Of a stretch of 64,000 bases of DNA, positions 50,703-60,117 are shown piece by piece. Position numbers and translations under genes: made by a program. Source of the DNA: JAZKSG01 sp036626215 (GTDB lineage Archaea > Thermoplasmatota > E2 > DHVEG-1); assembly GCA_036626215.1 (NCBI GenBank), contig JAZKSG010000001.1:10167-74166 (forward strand), read 5' to 3'. Positions within the stretch are counted from its first letter, which is position 1; each line of letters starts with the position of its first letter. The notes under the pieces are model-generated. The model searched no databases and was not told the origin of the DNA. It saw nothing but the letters and a program-made list of their open reading frames with translations.

Positions 50703-53696
50703 ATGATAGAAGAAAATAAAGAAGAAAAAATTTTATCAAAAATTGAGGAGATTACAGGGATAAAACCCCATAAGGAAGAAGAGAGATATACAGATAAAAC
50801 AGAAAAACTTAGAAAATACGAAATCGACAGCGTTCTAATCGTTTCTTCTTCCTATGATTATTTTCTTTTGGAAGAAGAGGGAAGATTAAGCAATCTCTTC
50901 TCGGAACTATATTCTCCTTCTGGAAAAAACCCTCCCAGTGTTTCACATGTCGAAACAGAGGAGAGTGCTCTTAAAAAACTCTCTGACAAAACCTTTGATT
51001 TAACAATTATTTTCAACAAACCTGAAGATATAGGGGTTCTCGATTTAGCTAAAAAGATTAGAGACCATTCTAAATCCAAGATAGTTATATTAAACAACGA
51101 TATCGAAAAAATCAGAAAAATATCAGAAGCAGATGAAGACAATCTAATCACAGAGTTTTTTACTTGGAATGGCGATGGGAAAGTAGTTTTAGGGATAGTT
51201 CAGCTAATAGAAGACTCAGTTAACTTAGAGAAAATCAAAAAAGGAGAAAAATGTAGATGCATTCTTCTAATAGAAGACTCGATACAACATTATTCTAACT
51301 ATATAACATTGATATATGATGAAATTAGAGAATTTTTAGATGAGATAATAGATAAGAATTTAACTGATAAACAAAAAGACATCCGTTTTGATAGGAGGCC
51401 TTTTGTTTTTCATGCTAAAGATCTTGACACATCTATCCATTTTTTTGAAAAATTCAAAGATGATTTAGTTTGTATAATAACTGACAACCATTTAGGCGAT
51501 GCCGAAAATAGGGTTGAAAACGCAGGTGTAGAGTTTACCAAAAAAATAATTGATGAGGGCTATGATATTCCTATAGCTATTCAGTCTTCGGAACCGATCC
51601 ATGATTGTGATTTCCCAAGTAAAAAAATACAGTTTCTCTCTAAAAACTCAGCAAATCTAATCGGGAAATTGAAAAGATTTATAGAGAAAAGCATAGAGCC
51701 AAAGAAAATCAGATATAAACCCAATGACGGCGAAGTTAAAGTTATGGACGATATATCTGATTTGCAGGATTTTTTACTGTTTGAAGATAGTTATTTGGTT
51801 GTAAATCTCGCTAAAAAAAATGTTTTTTCTAATTGGTTCAACTCTTTGGGTGAATTTGAGCTATCTGAAAAGTTTCGTTTCTTTGAGAACGGTTTTGAAA
51901 AACCTGATAAATTACAGAAAAATTTATTGGATGTTATAGAAAACTACAGATATTCTTTGAATCAGGTAGCTATTAAAAAATTTGAACGACGGGAAGATGA
52001 AGAAAAAACTAAGATTAGATGTATAGGCGATGGTGCATTGGGCGGTAAAGCTCGTGGTTTGGCTTTCCTCTCTAAAATTTTTTCTAAATATGTATCTGAA
52101 GATATGCTTCCTGGTCTTCGTGTTACGATTCCTCGTAGTATTGTTTTATCTACTGATGTTTTTGATTCTTTTTTAGAACGCAATGATTTGCTTGAAGAAC
52201 CTCTCTTTGAGTTGTCTGATGAACGCATAGCTTCTAAGTTTATGAAATCAGACCTTCCTGCTATCGTCCTTGGTGATTTACGTTCTTTTGTTAGAAACAC
52301 CAGGAAACCTTTGATCATCCGGTCGTCAGGCGTTCTCGAGGATTCTTTATTGCAGCCTTTTGCAGGTGTTTATGCCTCTATGCTTCTTCCAAATGAATCT
52401 TGGGAGACAGATCTTCGTTTCCAGGAGGCATGTAACGCCATTAAATATGTTTATGCTTCTACATATTTTGAAAGAGCTCGTAACTATGTCAGATCTACTC
52501 CTAAAAGTATAACCGATGAGAAGATGGGGGTGCTTATACAGGAGGTTGTAGGTAAAAAGTATGGAACCTATTTTTATCCGGATGTTTCTGGGGTAGCAAA
52601 ATCTTATAATTATTACCCCTCCGGTGATTGCAAACCAGAGGATGGAATTGTTTATCTGGCTTTGGGGTTAGGAAAATCAATTGTTGAAGGCGGGAGTAGT
52701 TTTTGTTTTTGCCCTGAAAAACCTAAAAAACCTTTGGCAGGAACGCCAAAAGATTTCATGAGATATTCTCAAAGAGATTTTTATGCCTTGAATCTTAGAT
52801 CTGTTTATCGGATAGTAAACAAAAACGAAGAAAGTTCCTTAGATAAATTAGATCTTGATGTCGCAAAAAAACACGGTGTTTTAGATAAACTTGTATCTAC
52901 CTATGATCCTCGAGACGACCGACTCTATCCAGGATATTCAAATGAGGGTCATCCTGTCTTAGATTTCAGTCCTATTGTAAAATATAATGAGATCCCTCTT
53001 TCCAAAGCAATGAAACTTTTACTAAATGTCTGCGAAATCATTTTAGGTTATCCTGTAGAGATAGAGTTTGCAGTTAACTTATTTAAAGAAAAAGACAAAC
53101 CCGCAGAGCTAACAATTCTACAGATTAGAAACATGCGCCCCCCTGGAGAATCACCAACATTATCAAATAAAGATTTAAAATCCAACGATGTTTTGTGTTA
53201 TAGTAAACACGCTTTGGGTAATGGAGTCATAAAAAATATTAAAGACATAGTATTTGTTAAATCAGAAAAATATGATATGTCGAATTCAATGCAGGTTGTA
53301 GACCAAGTCAAAAAAATTAACAGAAAACTCATGGATGAGGACAAACCTTACATCCTTGCTGGACCCGGGCGTTGGGGGTCAGCAGACCAATGGCTTGGAA
53401 TACCTGTAGCGTGGGGAGATATAGCAGGCGCAAAAGTAATAATAGAGACGCCTTTTGAAAGAAGATCTATAGATTTCTCCCAAGGGTCACACTTTTTCCA
53501 TGATATGCTTTCCTCTAACGTTGCATATCTAAAAACTGAAAAAGGAGAAGGAAACCTTGATTGGAATCTGCTAAATTCGTTTCAGACTGTTGACGAAATA
53601 GGGGAGATAAAACATGTAAAAACCCCCTATCCTTTAGAGGTCGTAGTTGATGGAAAAAATGGAAAAGCAGTTATTAAAAAAGATAAAGAAAAATAA
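50703..53696 (+). CDS. PPDK_N ATP-grasp protein with N-terminal receiver-like domains and novel C-terminal module
   Basis: 997 residues. A first receiver-like alpha-beta domain (about 42-170) seems degenerate. A second (about 184-330) has CILLIEDS with the acidic pair and CIITDNHLG with a possible phospho-acceptor Asp261. An ATP-grasp PPDK_N domain (about 440-820) has GGKARGL, IIRSSGVLEDS, MGVLIQEVVG and ILQIRNMRPP. The phosphohistidine swivelling domain and PEP barrel of PEP synthase are absent. Instead, residues about 820-990 hold a module with GPGRWGS (887-893), IPVAWGDI and SQGSHFFHD (His930), shared with the next protein. No reaction is known to me; a sensory phosphotransfer or kinase role is inferred. 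The next gene starts 20 bp later. Confidence 0.8.
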   Translation: MIEENKEEKILSKIEEITGIKPHKEEERYTDKTEKLRKYEIDSVLIVSSSYDYFLLEEEGRLSNLFSELYSPSGKNPPSVSHVETEESALKKLSDKTFDLTIIFNKPEDIGVLDLAKKIRDHSKSKIVILNNDIEKIRKISEADEDNLITEFFTWNGDGKVVLGIVQLIEDSVNLEKIKKGEKCRCILLIEDSIQHYSNYITLIYDEIREFLDEIIDKNLTDKQKDIRFDRRPFVFHAKDLDTSIHFFEKFKDDLVCIITDNHLGDAENRVENAGVEFTKKIIDEGYDIPIAIQSSEPIHDCDFPSKKIQFLSKNSANLIGKLKRFIEKSIEPKKIRYKPNDGEVKVMDDISDLQDFLLFEDSYLVVNLAKKNVFSNWFNSLGEFELSEKFRFFENGFEKPDKLQKNLLDVIENYRYSLNQVAIKKFERREDEEKTKIRCIGDGALGGKARGLAFLSKIFSKYVSEDMLPGLRVTIPRSIVLSTDVFDSFLERNDLLEEPLFELSDERIASKFMKSDLPAIVLGDLRSFVRNTRKPLIIRSSGVLEDSLLQPFAGVYASMLLPNESWETDLRFQEACNAIKYVYASTYFERARNYVRSTPKSITDEKMGVLIQEVVGKKYGTYFYPDVSGVAKSYNYYPSGDCKPEDGIVYLALGLGKSIVEGGSSFCFCPEKPKKPLAGTPKDFMRYSQRDFYALNLRSVYRIVNKNEESSLDKLDLDVAKKHGVLDKLVSTYDPRDDRLYPGYSNEGHPVLDFSPIVKYNEIPLSKAMKLLLNVCEIILGYPVEIEFAVNLFKEKDKPAELTILQIRNMRPPGESPTLSNKDLKSNDVLCYSKHALGNGVIKNIKDIVFVKSEKYDMSNSMQVVDQVKKINRKLMDEDKPYILAGPGRWGSADQWLGIPVAWGDIAGAKVIIETPFERRSIDFSQGSHFFHDMLSSNVAYLKTEKGEGNLDWNLLNSFQTVDEIGEIKHVKTPYPLEVVVDGKNGKAVIKKDKEK

Positions 53697-53716
53697 TGAA
53701 GGCGGACAATTAAAAA

Positions 53717-56700
53717 ATGAATGATCGAAATAAAGAATTTGAAAACATAAAGAACAAACTTGATAAACAAGTCCCTGAAGCGTTGCAAGAGAGAGTAAAA
53801 GAACTTAATTGCCTGTATGGTCTTACTAATATAGTTAAAGATAAATCTCTGTCTAAAGATGAGGCTTTGCAGAAAATAGTTGATTTAATTCCTCCTTCTT
53901 GGCAGTATCCAGACATAACTTGTGCGCGAATAAAATTAAAAGATGAGGGAGTGTATAAAACAGATAATTTCAGGGAGACGAAATGGAGTCAAATCAGCAA
54001 TATTTTTTCTGACGACAAAAAAATTGGTACACTTGAAGTATATTATCTTGAAGAAAAACCAAAGTTAGATGAAGGTCCTTTCCTTAAGGAGGAAAGATGG
54101 TTAATTGATGCTATAGCAGACTTAATTGGAAAATATATTGGTGAAATACAGATAAAGGAAGAATTGAAGCAGCATAAGGAAAAACTTGACCAGGTTGAAA
54201 AAACAGGACAAAAATTTGAAGAAGCCGAGATCACAGACAAGAAGCATGATTGGGAGGTAATTATTGATCTTCTGATTAAAACCGACCCTCGTATGCTTCT
54301 TCGTATAACCCGGAAGATGGTATATCATCTGTATCGTTTTGAAAATGAAAAAATCAACAATCTTTTAAGTACTGTTTGTCCAGTGGATAGAGATTCTTCT
54401 TCAACCCAATGGTGCGGTATTAACATGCCTAACCCCCGTCAAAATATAGAATCTCTCAAAAGAGTCCAACAGCAGGTTTTTGAATTAGCAAAAGAATGTT
54501 TTACTCCAGAAGAACTCTCTCGGCTATTCCATTACTATATTAAACAAGATAAAGTACGTCCATTGTTGCTGACATCTCAGAAACACGGAGTCCCTCTTGT
54601 TGAAATAACAAATGAGCTTATTCGTTTCTTTGACAAAGCTGATGAGGAAATTGAGATTTCACCTGAAGATCGCCTGAGTATTACCACGGCGTTAATCAGG
54701 CGTTTTTTTACGGATAGACTTGATTATGTTAATGTCGCTAAACAGTTTATCAATGTTGAAGATTTTATTCCTCTTCTGAAACATGTGGTGGGCCCTGCGC
54801 AGGGAGCTGGCAAGTTAGGAGGTAAAACCTCTGGAGTATATTTGGCTGAGAAAATTATAAAAGAGGAAATGGAAACGAAGGATGTGCTTAGCGACATTGC
54901 CTTCCCGCGTAGTTGGTATCTCACCTCTGATGCAATACATAATTTTATACATTATAACGATCTCGATGAAGTATTTCATCACAAATATTTGGATCCAGAA
55001 GAAATACGACAAGAGCAGGTTTTTTTAGAGCAAATCTTTAAAAACGCTGTTTTTCCACCAGAAATCGTGGAAAACCTAAGAAAAATCATCCATGATATCG
55101 ACGATAAACCTATAATCGTCCGCTCATCAAGTTTACTAGAAGATAGCTTCGGAGCGGCTTTCAGTGGAAAATATAAAAGTCTGTTTGTCCCTAACACAGG
55201 GTCAGAAGAAGAAAGACTTTATGCTTTAATGGATGCAATAGCTGAGGTTTATGCCTCTACTTTTGGCCCTGATCCTATAGAGTATCGACGGGAGAGAGGC
55301 TTACTTGATTTCAGTGAAGAAATGGGAGTTCTCATACAGGAAGTAGTTGGTATCAAGGTCGGCAAGTATTATATGCCGATGTTTGGAGGAGTAGCTTTCA
55401 GCAGAAACGAATTCCGATGGTCTCCACGGATAAGAAGAGAAGACGGCGTAATTCGTTTGGTACCTGGTCTTGGAACCAGAGCTGTAGACCGGGTAAGTAA
55501 TGATTACCCTATCCTGGTTTCACCGAGCAGACCCGAGCTACAGGTAAATACTTTGGTTGAAGAAAGAATCCGTTACTCACCTCATTATATGGACGTTATT
55601 AATCTTGAATCTGGAGCAATAGAAACGATAGATGCAATAGAGTTATTCAAACAACACCCAGACGAATTTCCGAAATTAAATCAGATTATTTCAATAAATA
55701 AAGATGGGCGCTTAGCTAAACCATCTGGCCTGTTGCTCAATCCTGAAGAAGAGGATATGGTGGTAACATTCTCAAATTTATTTGATAAAACAGATTTTCT
55801 TGAAAAAATAGAGACACTGCTTGATATATTAGAGGAAAACATTGGCACACCTGTCGATGTAGAATTTGCATCTGATGGAGAAAAACTTTATTTCCTTCAA
55901 TGTAGACCCCAGAGTCAATCTTTGGATATCGAACGTGTACCTATACCTAAAAACATTCCAGATAAGAGAAAACTGTTCTCCTCAGATAAATATGTTACAA
56001 CTGCTCAAATAGAAAACATCGAATACATTGTATATGTGAAACCGGAGGGATATGCAAATCTACAAGATAGGGAGGAAATGCAAAAGATTGCGACTATTGT
56101 AAACCGTCTAAACGCTAAACTCCCTAAGAGAAAATTTATTTTAATGGGTCCTGGACGTTGGGGTAGCCGTGGCGACATTAAATTGGGTGTTCCAGTTAAA
56201 TATGGAGACATAAACAACACTTCTCTCTTGGTAGAAGTTGCAAGAGAAAAAGGAGATTATACACCAGAACTTTCCTTTGGAACACATTTCTTCCAGGATC
56301 TCGTAGAAGCAGATATAAAATATCTGCCATTATATCCCGATCATCCTAACAACTTGTTCAACGAAAAATTGTTATTAGATGCAGAGAACAAACTTTCGGA
56401 GATAACTCCATCTTTCAAAGATTATGAAGAGGTAGTAAAAATAGTTAAAGTATCTGACCTAGTTGATGGCGGAACTTTGTCTGTGATTATGGATGGAGAA
56501 GCCGGAAAGGCATTAGCCTTCCTTAAACCTCCTGATCACTGGAGTTGGAGGATGCAACAAGTAAAAAAAATAGCGGATGATCTAGACCCTGAAGTTTACT
56601 CTATAGATTCATTATATCTGGTTGGGAGTACTAAAGATGGTAGCGCTGGTCCAGGTAGTGACATAGATTTAATCGTACATTTCTCAGGAAACGAAGAACA

Positions 56701-56911
56701 AAAAGAGAAACTTTTAGCTTGGTTTGACAAATGGAATAAAAAACTAGAAAAAGAAAACCAAGAAAGAACAGGTATGAAAACCAAAGATATGTTAGATGTA
56801 CACATAATTACAGATGAAGACATAAAAAACAAAACTTCTTGGGCGACACATATAACATCAAGATACAAATCAGTTAGAGAGATACCAATAAAAAAGGATG
56901 AAAAGAATTAA
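53717..56911 (+). CDS. PPDK_N ATP-grasp protein with GAF-like domain and C-terminal nucleotidyltransferase
   Basis: 1064 residues. A GAF-like sensor domain (about 25-140) of the type seen on histidine kinases has IPPSWQYPDI, FRETKW and DEGPFLKEERWLI. A coiled coil (143-175) and a helical region lead into the PPDK_N ATP-grasp (about 360-740; GKLGGKTSG, IIVRSSSLLEDS, MGVLIQEVVG, LYFLQCRPQS). The shared module has GPGRWGS (811-817), VPVKYGDI and SFGTHFFQD (His857). It ends with a Pol-beta-type nucleotidyltransferase (about 955-1055): LVGSTKDGSAGPGSDIDLIV with D982 and D984, and a third acidic strand MLDVHIIT. The combination is unusual. It pairs with the 997-residue protein; its last 4 bp overlap the convergent phosphoesterase gene. 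Confidence 0.8.
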   Translation: MNDRNKEFENIKNKLDKQVPEALQERVKELNCLYGLTNIVKDKSLSKDEALQKIVDLIPPSWQYPDITCARIKLKDEGVYKTDNFRETKWSQISNIFSDDKKIGTLEVYYLEEKPKLDEGPFLKEERWLIDAIADLIGKYIGEIQIKEELKQHKEKLDQVEKTGQKFEEAEITDKKHDWEVIIDLLIKTDPRMLLRITRKMVYHLYRFENEKINNLLSTVCPVDRDSSSTQWCGINMPNPRQNIESLKRVQQQVFELAKECFTPEELSRLFHYYIKQDKVRPLLLTSQKHGVPLVEITNELIRFFDKADEEIEISPEDRLSITTALIRRFFTDRLDYVNVAKQFINVEDFIPLLKHVVGPAQGAGKLGGKTSGVYLAEKIIKEEMETKDVLSDIAFPRSWYLTSDAIHNFIHYNDLDEVFHHKYLDPEEIRQEQVFLEQIFKNAVFPPEIVENLRKIIHDIDDKPIIVRSSSLLEDSFGAAFSGKYKSLFVPNTGSEEERLYALMDAIAEVYASTFGPDPIEYRRERGLLDFSEEMGVLIQEVVGIKVGKYYMPMFGGVAFSRNEFRWSPRIRREDGVIRLVPGLGTRAVDRVSNDYPILVSPSRPELQVNTLVEERIRYSPHYMDVINLESGAIETIDAIELFKQHPDEFPKLNQIISINKDGRLAKPSGLLLNPEEEDMVVTFSNLFDKTDFLEKIETLLDILEENIGTPVDVEFASDGEKLYFLQCRPQSQSLDIERVPIPKNIPDKRKLFSSDKYVTTAQIENIEYIVYVKPEGYANLQDREEMQKIATIVNRLNAKLPKRKFILMGPGRWGSRGDIKLGVPVKYGDINNTSLLVEVAREKGDYTPELSFGTHFFQDLVEADIKYLPLYPDHPNNLFNEKLLLDAENKLSEITPSFKDYEEVVKIVKVSDLVDGGTLSVIMDGEAGKALAFLKPPDHWSWRMQQVKKIADDLDPEVYSIDSLYLVGSTKDGSAGPGSDIDLIVHFSGNEEQKEKLLAWFDKWNKKLEKENQERTGMKTKDMLDVHIITDEDIKNKTSWATHITSRYKSVREIPIKKDEKN

Positions 56912-57762
56912 AGAGCTTTCTCCACCCTTTTTGCATCCTTGATATCGTCTGTATCGAACATTATAAAACAGGCTTTACTTTTTTTGCATGCTCCGTTGAA
57001 AGAAAAAGCATCACCAATTCTCTGTTTCCACCTTCCAGTCATATCGGTTGATTCATGGACATGTCCATGTAGTGTTAGAAGAGGCTGTTTTTTCTTGATA
57101 AAACGTTTTATGGCTATACTTCCAACGTGTACATCAACTGGTGCATGATCTACTTTTTTACCATCTAGATCTGCTCTATCAAGATAGGTTTGATAGGGAG
57201 GTGAATGAAATAAGAATATTGTTTTGTCTAACGGAGAGTTTTGAGAAATTTTCTCTAAATCTTTTTTTATAGTTGAATATCTTTTTTTATCAGAGGAAAT
57301 CGACACAGTCCGTTTTCCCTCCTCAGGAGAAATAGCACCTACATCTACATGGCGCGACACATCATATTTCTCCCAGTCTTTCAGACGGAAAGGAGTAGGA
57401 GGCACAAAAGAATAACCAGTTATATACAAACCATTGTGTCTAACCGTTTTTTCATTAACGTATTCTATTAAACCATCATTATGAGCTTTTTTGAATACTT
57501 TTTCATATATGCGAGGGTCATCATTCCCCATAATCAAAAAAAATTTTATCCTGTTTTTACAGTTTTTTTTACATTCTCTAATTTTATCAAAAATATGTTT
57601 CTCTATAAACTCTTCCATGGTCATATTTTTAGGAGGTTTTAGAGGTAGAAGGTCGCCACCTAAAAAAACACCATCTGGAGCATTTTTTATTATTTCTTGA
57701 AAAAAAACATTATATTTTTTTTGCTTTCCATGAAAATCTGTTGCAAATATGTATTTCAACAA
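56908..57762 (-). CDS. Calcineurin-like metallophosphoesterase
   Basis: 284 residues, cytoplasmic. Metal motifs in order are ATDFHGK (D-x-H), GGDLLP, MGNDDP, FHSPPYQ and LHGHVHES, the complete di-metal set. A Cys-rich stretch (KIRECKKNCKNR) is noted. Substrate cannot be read; possibilities are nucleotides, phosphoproteins or phospholipids. Its 3' end overlaps the nucleotidyltransferase fusion gene by 4 bp, and it starts divergently from the third GDH gene. It could act against the product of the ATP-grasp pair, but convergent orientation makes that only a guess. Confidence 0.88.
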   Translation of the reverse strand: MLKYIFATDFHGKQKKYNVFFQEIIKNAPDGVFLGGDLLPLKPPKNMTMEEFIEKHIFDKIRECKKNCKNRIKFFLIMGNDDPRIYEKVFKKAHNDGLIEYVNEKTVRHNGLYITGYSFVPPTPFRLKDWEKYDVSRHVDVGAISPEEGKRTVSISSDKKRYSTIKKDLEKISQNSPLDKTIFLFHSPPYQTYLDRADLDGKKVDHAPVDVHVGSIAIKRFIKKKQPLLTLHGHVHESTDMTGRWKQRIGDAFSFNGACKKSKACFIMFDTDDIKDAKRVEKAL

Positions 57763-57901
57763 TATAACCTCATCTAATTTCTATGGTTTCTCTCTATGTT
57801 TTATGGATAAAGAGATACATAGATAAAAGTTACCGGTTTTTTTACAAAAGCTTTATATCTATAGAATTGAATCTTGAGGTATATCGGAAATAATATTTGA
57901 T

Positions 57902-59182
57902 TTGTATGGGGGAATTAGTATAGCGCAGACTTTTTATGAAAGTGTTTTAGAGCAGATTGACTCAATCGCTGAGAGAACGGATTTAGATAAAGGCATACAT
58001 AAAAAAATCCGTCAACCTGAACGCGAGTTGACAGTTAGCATCCCGATTGAAACCGATGAAGGCGAAATAGATGTTTTCACAGGTTACAGGGTACAGCATT
58101 CTAGTGCACGTGGGCCTTGTAAAGGAGGGATACGTTATCATCAGGATACTAACTTGGATGAAGTTAAAGCTTTAGCTACGTTGATGTCTTTGAAATGTGC
58201 TGTTGCAAATGTTCCTTATGGCGGAGCAAAAGGCGGTGTTACATGTGATCCTTCAAATTTATCAAAAAAAGAGATTCAACGTTTAACTAAACGTTATGCT
58301 ACTGCGATATTGCCCATCATTGGTCCTCGTGCTGATATTCCGGCACCAGATGTTAACACTAATGCTGAAACCATGGGTTGGATTATGGATGCTATAAGTA
58401 TGCATAGAGGCTCTACAGTTCTGGATATTGTTACAGGCAAACCTATTGATTTAGGAGGGTCTCTTGGCCGTAATGAGGCCACAGGGCGAGGCGTCATGCT
58501 TAACACCATGGAGATGTTAGATAAATTAAATAAAAACCCTAAGGAAACGAGTGTTGCTGTTCAAGGTTTTGGTAACGTAGGATCTATTGGTTCTGCTTTG
58601 CTTTATGGTGAAGACTGTCAAATCAATGCGGTTAGCGACGTCTCTGGCGGGTTGCACAATCCTAATGGTTTAGATATCCCTGATTTAATCAGATACATTA
58701 ATTCTCAGCCTCGTCTGCCTCTATTAAAAAACTATGATCATGGTAAAAATGATGAGTTTATTTCTAATGAGGAGCTTTTAGAGTTGGATGTGGATGTTTT
58801 GATACCTGCAGCTCTTGAAAACCAGATTCATAGCGATAATGCAGACGATATAAAAGCAGATATCATTGTTGAAGGTGCAAATGGGCCAGTTACTAAACAA
58901 GCTGATGAGATACTAAATGAAAAAGATGTTTATGTAGTTCCAGATATACTTGCTAACAGTGGAGGAGTAATAGTATCCTATTTTGAATGGGTACAAAGCA
59001 TACAGTCATTTTTCTGGGATATCGACGAGGTAAACAAAAACCTTAGAGATATTATGTTAAAAAGTTTTGCAGATGTATGGAGCATCTCTCAAAAAGAAAA
59101 ATCGTCTCTAAGAGATGCAGCTTTTATCGATGCCATACAGAAAATTTCGAGAGCTATAGAACTCAGAGGTATTTTTCCATAA
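57902..59182 (+). CDS. Glutamate dehydrogenase, archaeal type (paralog 3)
   Basis: 426 residues. RVQHSSARGPCKGGIRYH, VPYGGAKGGVTCDP (catalytic Lys) and ADIPAPDVNTN (catalytic Asp) are intact; Rossmann motif QGFGNVGSIGSAL. The start is unclear: TTG 57902 is the only canonical in-frame start ahead of the fold, yet the best ribosome-binding sequence (GGGGGA, 57908-57913) lies after it and points to an ATA codon at 57920. TATA is at TTTATATC (57852-57859). nfnAB lies 100 bp downstream in the same direction, suggesting oxidative glutamate use coupled to ferredoxin/NADP chemistry. Confidence 0.93.
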   Translation: MYGGISIAQTFYESVLEQIDSIAERTDLDKGIHKKIRQPERELTVSIPIETDEGEIDVFTGYRVQHSSARGPCKGGIRYHQDTNLDEVKALATLMSLKCAVANVPYGGAKGGVTCDPSNLSKKEIQRLTKRYATAILPIIGPRADIPAPDVNTNAETMGWIMDAISMHRGSTVLDIVTGKPIDLGGSLGRNEATGRGVMLNTMEMLDKLNKNPKETSVAVQGFGNVGSIGSALLYGEDCQINAVSDVSGGLHNPNGLDIPDLIRYINSQPRLPLLKNYDHGKNDEFISNEELLELDVDVLIPAALENQIHSDNADDIKADIIVEGANGPVTKQADEILNEKDVYVVPDILANSGGVIVSYFEWVQSIQSFFWDIDEVNKNLRDIMLKSFADVWSISQKEKSSLRDAAFIDAIQKISRAIELRGIFP

Positions 59183-59288
59183 AAAAACTTACATTTTTTA
59201 CAGGTTTTTTACATTCACGACATAAAGTTTTAAAAAACCCTCTTGTTTCAGGTTATCTGTCAAAAAAATTTGTTTTGATGTGTTTCAC

Positions 59289-60116
59289 ATGTATGAGATT
59301 GTTGATAAAAAGACATTGTCAGAAAACGTTAAGCAGATGAAAATAAAGGCGCCTATGGTGGCTCGGAAGGCTAAACCCGGGCAGTTTATCATCTTACGTA
59401 TCGATGAAAAAGGGGAGCGTATCCCTCTTACGATTGCAGATTATGATGAGGATAGAGGCACCATAACGGTTATTTTTATGGAAGTTGGTAAAACTACGAA
59501 ACAACTTGGTGAAATGAAAGAAGGAGACAAACTTCTTAATTTTGCAGGACCTCTAGGCGTTCCTTCTGAAATAGAAAACTTTGGAAACGTAGTCTGCATT
59601 GGTGGAGGGGTTGGAATAGCTCCTTTGTATCCTATAGTCAGGGCGTTGAAACAAGAAGGAAATAATGTGACTTCTATACTTGGTGCCCGTAATAAAGATC
59701 TTCTAATGCTTGAAGATGAGATAAATGAGTTTAGCGATGAACTCCATATATGTACGGATGATGGATCAAAAGGACACAAAGGTTTTGTCAGTGATGTTTT
59801 ACAAGAGATGATAGAGGAAGATAGAGACATTGATGTTGTATGGTCTATAGGTCCTGTAATTATGATGAAAGTAGTTGCAAATCTCACCAAAAAACATGGC
59901 ATTAAAACAATTGTAAGCTTGAACCCTATCATGGTTGATGGCACAGGTATGTGTGGCGGTTGTCGTGTTGATGTTGGTGGTGAAACAAAATTTGCTTGTG
60001 TAGAAGGACCAGAATTTGATGGTCATGAAGTTGATTTTGATAATCTTATGGTACGTAATCAAAGATTTACAGATAAGGAAGAACATGCTTGTAAACTAGC
60101 AGGGGTTGATGTATAG
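59289..60116 (+). CDS. nfnA: NfnA-type ferredoxin:NADP oxidoreductase small subunit (FAD, [2Fe-2S])
   Basis: About 275 residues of the sulfide dehydrogenase/FNR-like subunit. N-terminal FAD barrel (about 5-95, RIPLTIADYD), NAD(P)-binding part with GGGVGIAPLYPI (about 104-115), and a C-terminal [2Fe-2S] motif GTGMCGGCRV...FACVEGP. It forms a heterodimer with the next gene product. Homologs (NfnAB, also called SudAB or FNOR) transfer electrons between NADH, NADPH and ferredoxin, in several cases by flavin-based bifurcation. ATG 59289 is chosen over a GTG three codons upstream. Its stop lies 1 bp before the partner start. Confidence 0.92.
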   Translation: MYEIVDKKTLSENVKQMKIKAPMVARKAKPGQFIILRIDEKGERIPLTIADYDEDRGTITVIFMEVGKTTKQLGEMKEGDKLLNFAGPLGVPSEIENFGNVVCIGGGVGIAPLYPIVRALKQEGNNVTSILGARNKDLLMLEDEINEFSDELHICTDDGSKGHKGFVSDVLQEMIEEDRDIDVVWSIGPVIMMKVVANLTKKHGIKTIVSLNPIMVDGTGMCGGCRVDVGGETKFACVEGPEFDGHEVDFDNLMVRNQRFTDKEEHACKLAGVDV

Positions 60117-60117
60117 G

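Noticed and set aside
50703..56911. Calling the two large ATP-grasp proteins PEP synthases or PPDKs
   Set aside because: Both lack the phosphohistidine swivelling domain and the PEP/pyruvate barrel, which are complete in the protein at 28447.
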